A program made the position numbers and the translations under genes. Below the pieces are notes generated by a model. The model was not told where the DNA came from. It ran no database searches and worked only from the letters and a program-made list of their open reading frames with translations. Below, in pieces: positions 45,078 to 53,123 of a DNA stretch of 64,000 nt (the first letter of the stretch is position 1; each line of letters opens with the position of its first letter). The stretch is from a gamma proteobacterium HTCC2207 (lineage in GTDB: Bacteria > Pseudomonadota > Gammaproteobacteria > Pseudomonadales > Porticoccaceae), in NCBI GenBank assembly GCA_905182265.1, contig CAJJAO010000006.1, positions 124,001 to 188,000 on the forward strand, written 5' to 3'.

Positions 45078-47702
45078 TTACTGTCCTGGTTTTACGATTG
45101 AGTCAGGAACAGTTGCTTCCCCGAATGGTTGTGTCATTAAAATTAACTTTGGCAGCAAAGTCATAGAGCCGAGCAGCGCTGCTGTCATGGCTAGACCTGT
45201 GAGCAAACCAAAGTAAATCGATGGGATAAAGTTAGAGAGGGCCAGAATCGAGAAACCCACAATAATCGTAATCGCTGTGTAAAACAGTGCCTGGCCAATA
45301 CTGGCATGGGCGCTGTGCATGGATGCTAGATAATTACTCTGCACCGCAAATTCACGGCGGAATCTGGTGATGTAATGAATCGAGTGGTCCACGCCAATAC
45401 CTACAGTAATCGCGGCAATGGTAATGGTCATCATATCCAGTGGAATGGCGAAAATACCCATGCCCCCAAGTACAACACCAGCGGCGAGAAAGTTGGGCAG
45501 CATGGCGATGAGGGAAATCTTCAGCGAGCGAAACAGCACCAAAAACATCAGCATAATGCCGATAAATACTGCACCCAAGGTGAGTATCTGCGACTTGTAA
45601 AGGCTCTGGAGCATATTGTTGTACAGCACTAGCAGGCCAGTGAAGCGAATATCGGTTTGCTTTATGCCCACTTCATTGACCGCAAAGTCGTTTATTTTCT
45701 TAAGCAGATCAGCGCGTCTTAGGCCCGCGGTTTCCATGGCACGCAATTGAATGCGGGCCTCGTCAATATCTTCAAGAAGGTACGGCGCTACCATCTGCTG
45801 ATAGATTTCATCGCCGAGGCTCTGGCGCATAAAGGCGAGTTCAAAATCATTGAGTTTATGGCCGCTGAGATCGGTGGCCACTTGGTAGATCTGTACCAAG
45901 GAGCTAACTTTGCCAATTTCTGGCTGAGCTTCGAGAAAGTCTTGGAGTTTGCTGAGGTCGGCAAGCCCCGTAGAAGAAAACCAGTAGCTTTCTTTTAGGC
46001 TGCTAGAGCCATTAGAGGTGTCGCCTAAATCTGAATCGCTGTCAGCGTACTCATCTTCGCCCTCTTCGCCATAGCCATCATAATCAGATTCAGCATATTC
46101 GTCTTGCTGATACTCGTCCTCTTGATATTCATCATACTCACCACTGTCCGAAGCCTCAGGCTCAAGGATTACTGGCAGGGCAGCAAAGGTGGGCGCCTGC
46201 AAAATAATATCTAGGGGCGTGGTGCCTCCTAAGGCAGTGTCGATAATTTCCATGCCCTGATAGATTTCTGTATCGGCGCGGAAATAATCAATAAAGCGAT
46301 TTTCGACTTCTAGGCGCGAGATACCATAGGCAGACAGCGCCATCAGCACAGCAGCGACCAACAGTACTACAGAGCCATAGTGCTCGGTAAACCAAGCAAA
46401 CTTAGTGGTAAAGGCCGCACTGTTATCGCTGGCACTTACTGTTTTGCCGCGGCCAAATAGCATCATGCCGGCGGGAATCACCACAAACGCCATCACTAGA
46501 GCGAGGCTAATACCTATGGTCATCATCCAGCCAAAGTCGATGACCGGCCGAATATTACTGACCACCAGAGAGGTAAAGGCAACAATAGTAGTCATTACCG
46601 TGTACAGGCAGGGTTTGACCATTGATGTCACCGTGTCGCTAACCAGTTGTCGTTGGTCCGCCTCTGGGCTGGCAGCGTGAAGCTCGCGGTAGCGAACAAT
46701 CAAGTGAATACACAGGGCTAGAGTAATAATCAGCAGTAGGGAGACAAAGTTAGATGAGATAACCGTTAGCCGCCAGTCTATCCAGCTAAGAAAGCCAAGT
46801 ATGGTGATCAGGCAAAAGGTGCAGGTGGCCAGAGGCAACACGACCCAGCGCAGCTGACGAAAGATGAGCGCCAAGGTGGCGATAATAAACAGCAGAATCC
46901 CAGTGCCAAAAGTAGTTAGGTCGCTTTTGATAAAATCGACCATATCCGCGGTGATCATATCCGGGCCACCCAGAAAAATAGTCGCCCGATCACGGTAGGT
47001 ATCCATCAATGCTCTTACCTGGGCAACACGTAGATGATCAGCGGCTGCTTTTTCGGTGCGGTAATCGAGAAATTGCTGGCTGACATTGGCCAGTGCAATT
47101 TCTTGGTCCAAGGACAGCCCGTCGGTGTCGCGAATAAGGCGCAGGGCATCCCGCTGAGTGACCAACTCTAGATAGACGCTATCCAAAGCCAAGGTTGCCA
47201 ATATTCCCGTGGTTTGGCCGTTAGCACTCAGCAAAACATCCTTGTAGATAGGGCTATTAAGAAACTCTTGTTTTGCCTCCTGCCTGTCGACACCCTCAGA
47301 TAGCAATGTATTGAGCGGTTTTGCTAAATCTGCGATGCCTATTTTAGGGCTGTAAAGCAGCGGCACATCGAGCATCGACAACATGCCTTCGACGCCGTCA
47401 ATCTTACTCAGGTCGGTGCGCAGGGCTGCCAAGGTATCTAGATTATGCTCATCAAACAGATCACCCTCTATGGGTGAAAAAGTCACGATCAAAAAATTGT
47501 CGCTGCCGTAGCGCTGTACAACTTCACGGAAGAAGTTTAGATCATCGTCATGTTCAAGAGTCAGCGAGTCCGCAGAAGCGTCCAGCTTAAAATTAGGCAG
47601 GCCCATAGCCATAGCAACGGTGAGCGCAACAATAACTAAAATTGCTTTTAGGGGGTTGTCGAGAATGGCTTTCTGGTAAAAATTCAATAGCGATGAAGAC
47701 AT
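45078..47702 (-). CDS. MMPL/RND superfamily transporter with an acidic insertion
   Basis: This 874-residue protein has two sets of membrane helices and two large periplasmic loops. Examples are ILVIVALTVAMAMGLPNFK at the N-terminus, ITLALCIHLIVRYRELHA, and TITIAAITVGIGVDHSIHYI in the second half. The GVDHSIHYI motif is typical of the MMPL/HpnN/patched-like group that moves hydrophobic molecules, not of drug RND pumps. Residues about 518-553 of the second loop are an Asp/Glu/Tyr-rich five-residue repeat (EYQEDEYQQDEYAESDY). The substrate is unknown. It precedes uup in the same operon. Confidence 0.85.
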   Translation of the reverse strand: MSSSLLNFYQKAILDNPLKAILVIVALTVAMAMGLPNFKLDASADSLTLEHDDDLNFFREVVQRYGSDNFLIVTFSPIEGDLFDEHNLDTLAALRTDLSKIDGVEGMLSMLDVPLLYSPKIGIADLAKPLNTLLSEGVDRQEAKQEFLNSPIYKDVLLSANGQTTGILATLALDSVYLELVTQRDALRLIRDTDGLSLDQEIALANVSQQFLDYRTEKAAADHLRVAQVRALMDTYRDRATIFLGGPDMITADMVDFIKSDLTTFGTGILLFIIATLALIFRQLRWVVLPLATCTFCLITILGFLSWIDWRLTVISSNFVSLLLIITLALCIHLIVRYRELHAASPEADQRQLVSDTVTSMVKPCLYTVMTTIVAFTSLVVSNIRPVIDFGWMMTIGISLALVMAFVVIPAGMMLFGRGKTVSASDNSAAFTTKFAWFTEHYGSVVLLVAAVLMALSAYGISRLEVENRFIDYFRADTEIYQGMEIIDTALGGTTPLDIILQAPTFAALPVILEPEASDSGEYDEYQEDEYQQDEYAESDYDGYGEEGEDEYADSDSDLGDTSNGSSSLKESYWFSSTGLADLSKLQDFLEAQPEIGKVSSLVQIYQVATDLSGHKLNDFELAFMRQSLGDEIYQQMVAPYLLEDIDEARIQLRAMETAGLRRADLLKKINDFAVNEVGIKQTDIRFTGLLVLYNNMLQSLYKSQILTLGAVFIGIMLMFLVLFRSLKISLIAMLPNFLAAGVVLGGMGIFAIPLDMMTITIAAITVGIGVDHSIHYITRFRREFAVQSNYLASMHSAHASIGQALFYTAITIIVGFSILALSNFIPSIYFGLLTGLAMTAALLGSMTLLPKLILMTQPFGEATVPDSIVKPGQ
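46042..46148. repeat. 15-bp periodic repeat encoding a DEY-rich loop
   Basis: The plus strand shows 15-base periodicity with TACTCGTC/TATTCATC cores. On the coding strand it gives pentapeptides of the type xEDEY. Copies are diverged, with about seven recognisable units. It interrupts a periplasmic loop of the MMPL transporter. Confidence 0.75.
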
Positions 47703-47901
47703 GAAAATAGGCGTCCCTGAAGATAATCAAATCAAGGCGCCATTATGCGGTTTTGAACGCCAAGATCATAGGGAAAGGGCGCTTTGAATGAAGCTCTAAG
47801 CTACTTGCCCCATGCACAATACTAGGCAAGTCTCCAGAGGCAAGCCGGCTTAAGGGCTCCCTAGGTTTAGACGCCCACTCAATTACAATTAGCTAACCCT
47901 C

Positions 47902-47929
47902 TTGACCCTTGAGCTATGTGATTTACACT
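47902..47929 (+). promoter_or_regulatory. Candidate sigma-70 promoter of the hydroxyacid dehydrogenase
   Basis: TTGACC (47902-47907) and TACACT (47924-47929) are 16 bases apart. Transcription would start near 47936, leaving about 27 bases before the ATG at 47963. This supports that ATG over a TTG at 47909. The rest of the 260-base gap from 47703 shows no gene. Confidence 0.5.
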
Positions 47930-47962
47930 CCTGCACTCAATAACACAGATAGCGGAAAATCT

Positions 47963-48922
47963 ATGCGCGGCGTAATTCTCGATTGTGACAGCTTAGGCCC
48001 TGAAGACCTCGATTTCAGCGCCCTTTATGACCTGCCCATAGAATGGACTGTCTATGCCAACTGCCCCGCATCTCAGGTGGCTGAACGCATTGCCGATGCC
48101 GACATAATCATGACCAACAAAACAGTGCTCAATGCCGATGCATTGTCCCAGGCGCCTAAGTTAAAGCTGATTACGCTAACGGCCACCGGCACCAATGTTG
48201 TAGATCTAGCGGCCGCCAGAGAACAGGGTATAACCGTTTGTAACGCCGTTAACTACGGCACCGCGTCAGTAGTGCAGCACGTTTGGTCCCTACTTTTGGC
48301 ACTGACCACCAAGCTTCAGTCCTATAGCAGTTCTGCTATGGAGGGGGGTTGGGCCAAGAGTGAATTTTTCTGTCTGGTGGAATACCCCGTGCGTGAGCTC
48401 GCGGGCAAAACTCTGGGTATTGTCGGCGCTGGAGATCTGGGCATGGGCGTTGCTAAAATTGCAGAAGCCTTTGGTATGCAGGTCCTTTTTGCTGCACTGC
48501 CAGGGCGTACTTACAACGAAGATCTGTCGCGAGTGCCCTTTAGTGAACTGCTGCCCATGGTTGATGTACTGAGTTTACACTGCCCCTTAACACCCCAAAC
48601 CGAGGGACTTATGTCGACAGCTGAGCTGGCGCTTATGAAAGAATCGGCGATACTAATCAACACAGCTCGGGGTGGGCTTATTGATGAACCTGCGCTAGTG
48701 AACGCATTGGTCGCGGGACAAATTGGAGGTGCGGGCTTGGATGTGCTGTCGGTGGAGCCGCCAGTCAATGGCAATGTGCTGCTCGACTCAAACATCGACA
48801 ATCTAATTGTTACACCCCACAGCGCCTGGATAGCAAGAGAGTCGCGTCAGCGCCTAATGGGGCAAATGGTAGAAAATATCAGCGCCTTCCTCGAAGGAAA
48901 AGCGCTGCGGCGGGTAAATTAA
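47963..48922 (+). CDS. D-2-hydroxyacid dehydrogenase (hydroxypyruvate/glycerate reductase type)
   Basis: From the ATG at 47963 (GGAAA upstream) the protein has 319 residues. A TTG 54 bases earlier would precede the conserved start and overlap the promoter. The NAD-binding motif GIVGAGDLGMGV lies near residue 153. The catalytic Arg is in NTARGGLIDE, the Glu in the VLSVEPP region, and the catalytic His in TPHSAWIARESR, all characteristic of the family. Similarity is greatest to glycerate/hydroxypyruvate reductases, but phosphoglycerate or lactate dehydrogenase activity is not excluded. The final residues KALRRVN are the first copy of a 24-bp repeat that continues downstream. Confidence 0.88.
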   Translation: MRGVILDCDSLGPEDLDFSALYDLPIEWTVYANCPASQVAERIADADIIMTNKTVLNADALSQAPKLKLITLTATGTNVVDLAAAREQGITVCNAVNYGTASVVQHVWSLLLALTTKLQSYSSSAMEGGWAKSEFFCLVEYPVRELAGKTLGIVGAGDLGMGVAKIAEAFGMQVLFAALPGRTYNEDLSRVPFSELLPMVDVLSLHCPLTPQTEGLMSTAELALMKESAILINTARGGLIDEPALVNALVAGQIGGAGLDVLSVEPPVNGNVLLDSNIDNLIVTPHSAWIARESRQRLMGQMVENISAFLEGKALRRVN

Positions 48923-49017
48923 AAAGCGCTGCGGCGGGTTAACTAAAAAGCGCTGCGGCGAGTAAATTAAAAGGCTCTGCGGCCAGAAAATTAGAAAGCC
49001 AACGCGGCGGGTTAACT
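48897..49017. repeat. 24-bp tandem repeat derived from the 3' end of the dehydrogenase gene
   Basis: Units begin at 48897, 48921, 48945, 48969 and 48993 (25 bases), plus a partial one at 49018. The first unit contains the last codons and the TAA stop of the dehydrogenase. The others repeat the core AAGCGCTGCGGCGGGT and a TAA-like end in the untranslated region. Copies two and three are close to the original; four and five are decayed. The array reaches the convergent phosphofructokinase stop at 49029. Confidence 0.92.
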
Positions 49018-49028
49018 AAAAAGCTAGC

Positions 49029-50288
49029 CTAGCTAAAATCGCTATCCAGCTTCTTCGCCGCCATGATCTTTTTCAGTTTCGGATAATGGGGGATGCCGTT
49101 TTTATAAGGGGGGTAATCCTCGCCAATAATTAATGGCTGCAAATAGTCCCGCGCTTTTTGGGTAATGCCAAAACCATCCTTAGTAATAAACGATCTGGGC
49201 ATTTTCTTTTCCACATTGGCGACTTTCGCCAAGGGTGCCTCACCTAGGCTCCAAGAGAACTTTTTACCCTGGCCACGTTCAATGGTCACCATAATGGCAT
49301 TTTTGCCTTCCACCGCTTTTTCTACCGCCGCACGACCCACCGCATAGGCCTGCTCCACATCAGTCTTTGATGCGATATGGCGCGCAGAGCGCTGTAAGTA
49401 GTCAGCCAATGCATAGTGATATTTATAACCCAGAGAATGTTTAACCATACTCGCCAGAGTTGGAGCCACGCCGCCGAGCTGCTGATGGCCAAAGGCATCT
49501 TTATTTACCGAGCCCGAGATCAATGCTCCGTCTGCATAGCTAGCACCCTCAGAGGCGACCACCACACAGTAGCCTTTTTCTTTGACGGTCTCTTCAACCT
49601 TGGCGATAAATTGTTCGCGCACAAAGGGAATTTCCGGAAACACAATAATATGCGGCGCATCGCCCACTTCGTCTGCGGCCAAACCACCGGATGCGGCGAT
49701 CCAACCTGCATGTCGACCCATCACTTCAAGAATAAAAATCTTGGTTGATGAAGCGGCCATAGAGGCGATATCTAAGCTAGCTTCTTTGGTTGAAACCGCG
49801 ACATATTTCGCCACAGAACCAAAGCCCGGCGAACAGTCGGTAAACGGTAGGTCGTTGTCGATAGTTTTGGGGATGTGAATGGCCTGAATGGGGTAGCCCA
49901 TCTTGGCTGAGATCTGTGACACTTTTAGACAGGTATCCGCAGAGTCACCGCCGCCGTTATAAAAGAAGTAGCCAATGTTATGGGCTTTAAAGACCTCGAT
50001 AAGACGTTCGTATTCGGCGCTACTGTCCTTGATGTCTTTCATTTTATAGCGGCAGGAACCAAAGGCGCCGCCGGGGGTGTGCTTGAGTGCAGAGACGGCT
50101 CCGGGAGATTCCTTACTGGTGTCGATGAGGTTTTCGTGCAGAGCACCGAGGATGCCATTCTGACCGGCGTAAAGAGTACCAATTTTATCTTTATGCTCAC
50201 GACAGGCTTCGATAACGCCACATGCCGAGGCGTTGATAACCGCCGTTACGCCGCCCGATTGTGCGTAGAACGCATTCTTCTTAGTCAT
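49029..50288 (-). CDS. Pyrophosphate-dependent 6-phosphofructokinase
   Basis: From the ATG at 50288 the protein has 419 residues; longer reading to 50360 adds a non-conserved 24 residues. The fold begins YAQSGGVTAVINAS. Two features point to PPi rather than ATP as donor: Lys in PKTIDNDLP (Gly in ATP enzymes), and GGGDSADT, where Asp replaces the second Gly of the ATP-type GGDGS. MGRHAGWIA binds fructose 6-phosphate. The enzyme is reversible, so it serves both glycolysis and gluconeogenesis. It converges with the dehydrogenase and lies downstream of the subtilisin gene on the same strand. Confidence 0.9.
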   Translation of the reverse strand: MTKKNAFYAQSGGVTAVINASACGVIEACREHKDKIGTLYAGQNGILGALHENLIDTSKESPGAVSALKHTPGGAFGSCRYKMKDIKDSSAEYERLIEVFKAHNIGYFFYNGGGDSADTCLKVSQISAKMGYPIQAIHIPKTIDNDLPFTDCSPGFGSVAKYVAVSTKEASLDIASMAASSTKIFILEVMGRHAGWIAASGGLAADEVGDAPHIIVFPEIPFVREQFIAKVEETVKEKGYCVVVASEGASYADGALISGSVNKDAFGHQQLGGVAPTLASMVKHSLGYKYHYALADYLQRSARHIASKTDVEQAYAVGRAAVEKAVEGKNAIMVTIERGQGKKFSWSLGEAPLAKVANVEKKMPRSFITKDGFGITQKARDYLQPLIIGEDYPPYKNGIPHYPKLKKIMAAKKLDSDFS

Positions 50289-50364
50289 AGACCCTGCTTT
50301 GCCACTAATCCGTTTATGGGCCGCCATTTTACTTGTTTGCTGGCTGCGGTAAAAGGGCAAACCC

Positions 50365-53013
50365 CTAATCAGTCGCGATGGTGAACATTAACTTCACGAC
50401 AACCTGACTAGGGTTCAGTGCGCTATGGTTTGGTTGACGAATATATTGCGTGGTGGCAGAAAACCAAGCCTGCTTGTGGGCGATCTGTTTAGGCAGGTGA
50501 TAGCTAAGTTCCAGTTGCTGTTCCCGGCCCTGAGGTTGCAGGCTGATAGGTATGTTTTCATAGACCACCTGTCGCTCCGGGGTTCTGCCGGTGGCTAATT
50601 TGATGGTGCCCTGGCCAGACTCTACTCGCAGAGGCTGGGTTATATAGAGGCTAAATTGGTCATTGGCGCGCCACACCGACTGGCCCTGCAAGCCGATTGC
50701 CCATGAACGGCTGCTTAGGCCAGGGTCGATAGCCAGGGTTTGACTGTTTAGGGAGCCGGTATCTGTAGTGCCTTGATACACCGCGCCCACGCCTTGCCAG
50801 CCGCGGCCCATTTGGATGTGGCCATTAAGACCGACGAAAACGGTTTCGCTGTGCCCGAGGTTGCCCAGAGCAGAGCCGACACTAGTGCCAAGAAAACTGT
50901 CCAGTTCCCGCACAAAGCCGGTTTGAATGCTTAATCCATATCTACTTGATAAAGGGCTACTTGATAAAGGGCTATTAGATAACGGGCTACTAGAGAGATT
51001 GCTACTAGATTTTTGGCGATTAGCTATCTGGCTGGACAGCAAGCTGTACTCTATTAATGCACCATCCGCCTCTAGGTCACTCTGTGGTTGATAACGATCC
51101 CAGCTGGCCCGGCCGTTAAATAAACCGACTCGCACTTTGTGATTGGCGCTCAAAGGCACCGCTCCACCGCTGCTCCAACCCTGACGGGCATAGCGCAACC
51201 AGGGTGCGGCAAAGCTACTATCGTCATCAGTAGAGGCTGGGGACAGCACAGAATCACCGTAAAGGCCAAAAAACCATCCAGGGTTGGCGTTCATGCCAGC
51301 AAAGCGTTCACCACCTTGCTCATCTTGAAACTGCATCGCAATATAATCTGGTTGTACCTGGTCATTGGGGTTGCCGACCAATCGAATATCTTGCCGCCAA
51401 GGGTTTTGAGCCACCCCAAGCAGAAGCTTTCTACCATTGCTATTAATTTGGTGCCCATGTTTAAGAGTACTGGCGGTAGCAATGGATTTTGGTGTGGTAC
51501 TGACCATAGAACTGACCATAGTACTGGCAGATTGATAAAACGGAAAACCAAGTTCGTCAAACAGAGCAATGTCATGATGCTTCAGACTTGCCTCAATTGA
51601 ATCACCCAGAGCTTCCCCCATGATATTGAGCATGTTGTTGGTTGGATTAATCATACCCAACTCTAAGTTAGCGCCGGTTGGGCTGCTTAGTTCGCCAACT
51701 GGCCTTGTGGCCGAATCAAGGTCTAATAACCCCTGACCATAAACGCTGCTATCAGCATAGATACCAACTTTGTTGGCGGTAACCAGCAAGCGATTGACCA
51801 GCTCATGATTGCCCACTGTGGGAAATAGTTGTTTTAACAGTGCTAGGGACCCGCTAACCAGGGGTGCCGCAAAAGAGGTGCCAACAGACCCGCCGTAGTA
51901 CTGGCTACCTAGGTCGGCATCTGAGGGCGGTGAATTGGCGGACCAGATCACCTCGCCATTACCCAAGCTACCGTCACCATTGGTGTCACCGCCTCCGGGA
52001 GCCGCCAGACAAAAACTGGCAGCGACGCCGCAATGATTAGAGTAAGACGCTATAGAGCCACTGCTATCGACAGCCGCTACCGCCAACATATGGGACTGTA
52101 ATTCAGGAAATAGATAAGGCAAACCCGGGAGTAGTTCCGGTGAAGTGGCATTAATCTCGTTGCCGAACTCATCTAGGTCACCAAATGCATTGCCCGCTGC
52201 GATAACAAAAATACTGCGATTGCCCAAGGATTTGTTGTTTTGGCGAAGGGCTTCAATGGTATTGCCTAGGTTCTGCTCTATTGTCTCCGCAGAATAGCCT
52301 GTCACCAATCCTGGGAAGCCAAAGCTCATATTGATGATATCGACTTCATCGGTCATGGCGGTAAAGCGGCTGGCAAAATAATTATCGGTGCCAAAGTCCA
52401 AATCGGACTCTTCCACGGGCTCGTAGGGCCCATCACCAGACTGTAGAGGAATTTCATAGGCAAGAATGCGGGCGTTGAAGGCAACCCCATGCATATTAAA
52501 GTTGGTCTGGCTGTGGTTATCTCGATTGGCCGCGATAATCCCCGTCACTAATTTGCCGTGACTGATGCTGTCGTTAGTTCTTGGGCTGGCAGCAGTGTAA
52601 TCGGAGCCGATGATGCTCACTTTATTGTCTAGGCCTAGGCCAAACTCGCCGTGTTGATCATAAACCCCCGAATCTATAACACCCACTGTGACGCCAGCGC
52701 CATTGGCTCCGCGAGCGTAGGCGCTAGATGCATTGATTATGGATAGGCCTTGCATGCCAGCGTATTCATCGGTTTCAAAACTAGCGACTAGGCTATCAAA
52801 GTCATCGCTATCTTCCGGCTGCTCAGAAAAACTGCCGTAGGGGGGGCCAACATTAAGGTTGTTGGCTTCAATATGGTCAGTGATAGGGTCAACCACCGGT
52901 CGTTGGGTGGATGGCAATGTACCGCCGCCACCTCCGCCACAGGCATTGAGTAATACTGAGGTTATAACAAGCAGAGTGATTCTTTGGAACAAACAAATTA
53001 ATTGCGACATCAT
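50365..53013 (-). CDS. Subtilisin-family (S8) lipoprotein autotransporter
   Basis: This 882-residue protein begins with a signal peptide and lipobox LLNAC; Cys25 is followed by six glycines. The S8 catalytic triad is D114 (GVIDSGVYDQHGEF), H152 (SISHGKLVTGI) and S380 (GGSVGTSFAAPLVSG), with oxyanion N275 in AAGNAFG. After a serine/proline repeat linker (about 666-690), the last 200 residues alternate in the way of a beta-barrel (GLNGHIQMGRGWQGVGAVYQ, AWFSATTQYIRQP). A lipid anchor, Gly-rich stretch, subtilisin and barrel is the plan of NalP and SphB1, which process surface proteins. The target here is unknown. Tandem ATG codons mark the start. Confidence 0.87.
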   Translation of the reverse strand: MMSQLICLFQRITLLVITSVLLNACGGGGGGTLPSTQRPVVDPITDHIEANNLNVGPPYGSFSEQPEDSDDFDSLVASFETDEYAGMQGLSIINASSAYARGANGAGVTVGVIDSGVYDQHGEFGLGLDNKVSIIGSDYTAASPRTNDSISHGKLVTGIIAANRDNHSQTNFNMHGVAFNARILAYEIPLQSGDGPYEPVEESDLDFGTDNYFASRFTAMTDEVDIINMSFGFPGLVTGYSAETIEQNLGNTIEALRQNNKSLGNRSIFVIAAGNAFGDLDEFGNEINATSPELLPGLPYLFPELQSHMLAVAAVDSSGSIASYSNHCGVAASFCLAAPGGGDTNGDGSLGNGEVIWSANSPPSDADLGSQYYGGSVGTSFAAPLVSGSLALLKQLFPTVGNHELVNRLLVTANKVGIYADSSVYGQGLLDLDSATRPVGELSSPTGANLELGMINPTNNMLNIMGEALGDSIEASLKHHDIALFDELGFPFYQSASTMVSSMVSTTPKSIATASTLKHGHQINSNGRKLLLGVAQNPWRQDIRLVGNPNDQVQPDYIAMQFQDEQGGERFAGMNANPGWFFGLYGDSVLSPASTDDDSSFAAPWLRYARQGWSSGGAVPLSANHKVRVGLFNGRASWDRYQPQSDLEADGALIEYSLLSSQIANRQKSSSNLSSSPLSNSPLSSSPLSSRYGLSIQTGFVRELDSFLGTSVGSALGNLGHSETVFVGLNGHIQMGRGWQGVGAVYQGTTDTGSLNSQTLAIDPGLSSRSWAIGLQGQSVWRANDQFSLYITQPLRVESGQGTIKLATGRTPERQVVYENIPISLQPQGREQQLELSYHLPKQIAHKQAWFSATTQYIRQPNHSALNPSQVVVKLMFTIATD
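50942..51016. repeat. 15-bp tandem repeat, five copies, in frame in the subtilisin
   Basis: Units begin at 50942, 50957, 50972, 50987 and 51002 with consensus CTACTTGATAAAGGG. The first two are identical, indicating recent duplication. They encode a five-residue SSPLS repeat in the linker between passenger and predicted barrel. A smaller 12-bp duplication lies at 51500-51523. Confidence 0.92.
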
Positions 53014-53046
53014 CCATGACCTACTTTACTATTGAGTTCTTTAACA

Positions 53047-53089
53047 GGCCGCTGCTTTGGCTATAGCTGTATAAGCTATATGAGCGGCC
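53047..53089. promoter_or_regulatory. Nested inverted repeats between the subtilisin and mpl genes
   Basis: The outer arms GGCCGCT (53047-53053) and AGCGGCC (53083-53089) enclose inner arms TATAGCT (53062-53068) and AGCTATA (53074-53080) around a five-base loop. Both pairs are perfect. The element lies in the 110-base gap between two divergent genes and overlaps where their promoters must be. Confidence 0.45.
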
Positions 53090-53123
53090 ACTCGATTCCA
53101 TGCTTAAAAGGAAAACGGCAAAT

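Noticed and set aside
47909..47962. TTG start giving 18 extra residues on the hydroxyacid dehydrogenase
   Set aside because: The stretch overlaps a good sigma-70 promoter, and the conserved protein start follows the ATG at 47963.
48897..49017. Possible REP/BIME or attachment site
   Set aside because: Units are direct, not palindromic, and derive from the coding 3' end. No integrase or tRNA is nearby.
51139..51600. Plus-strand open frame of 153 codons inside the subtilisin gene
   Set aside because: It is antisense to a complete protease gene, and its composition fits a shadow frame.
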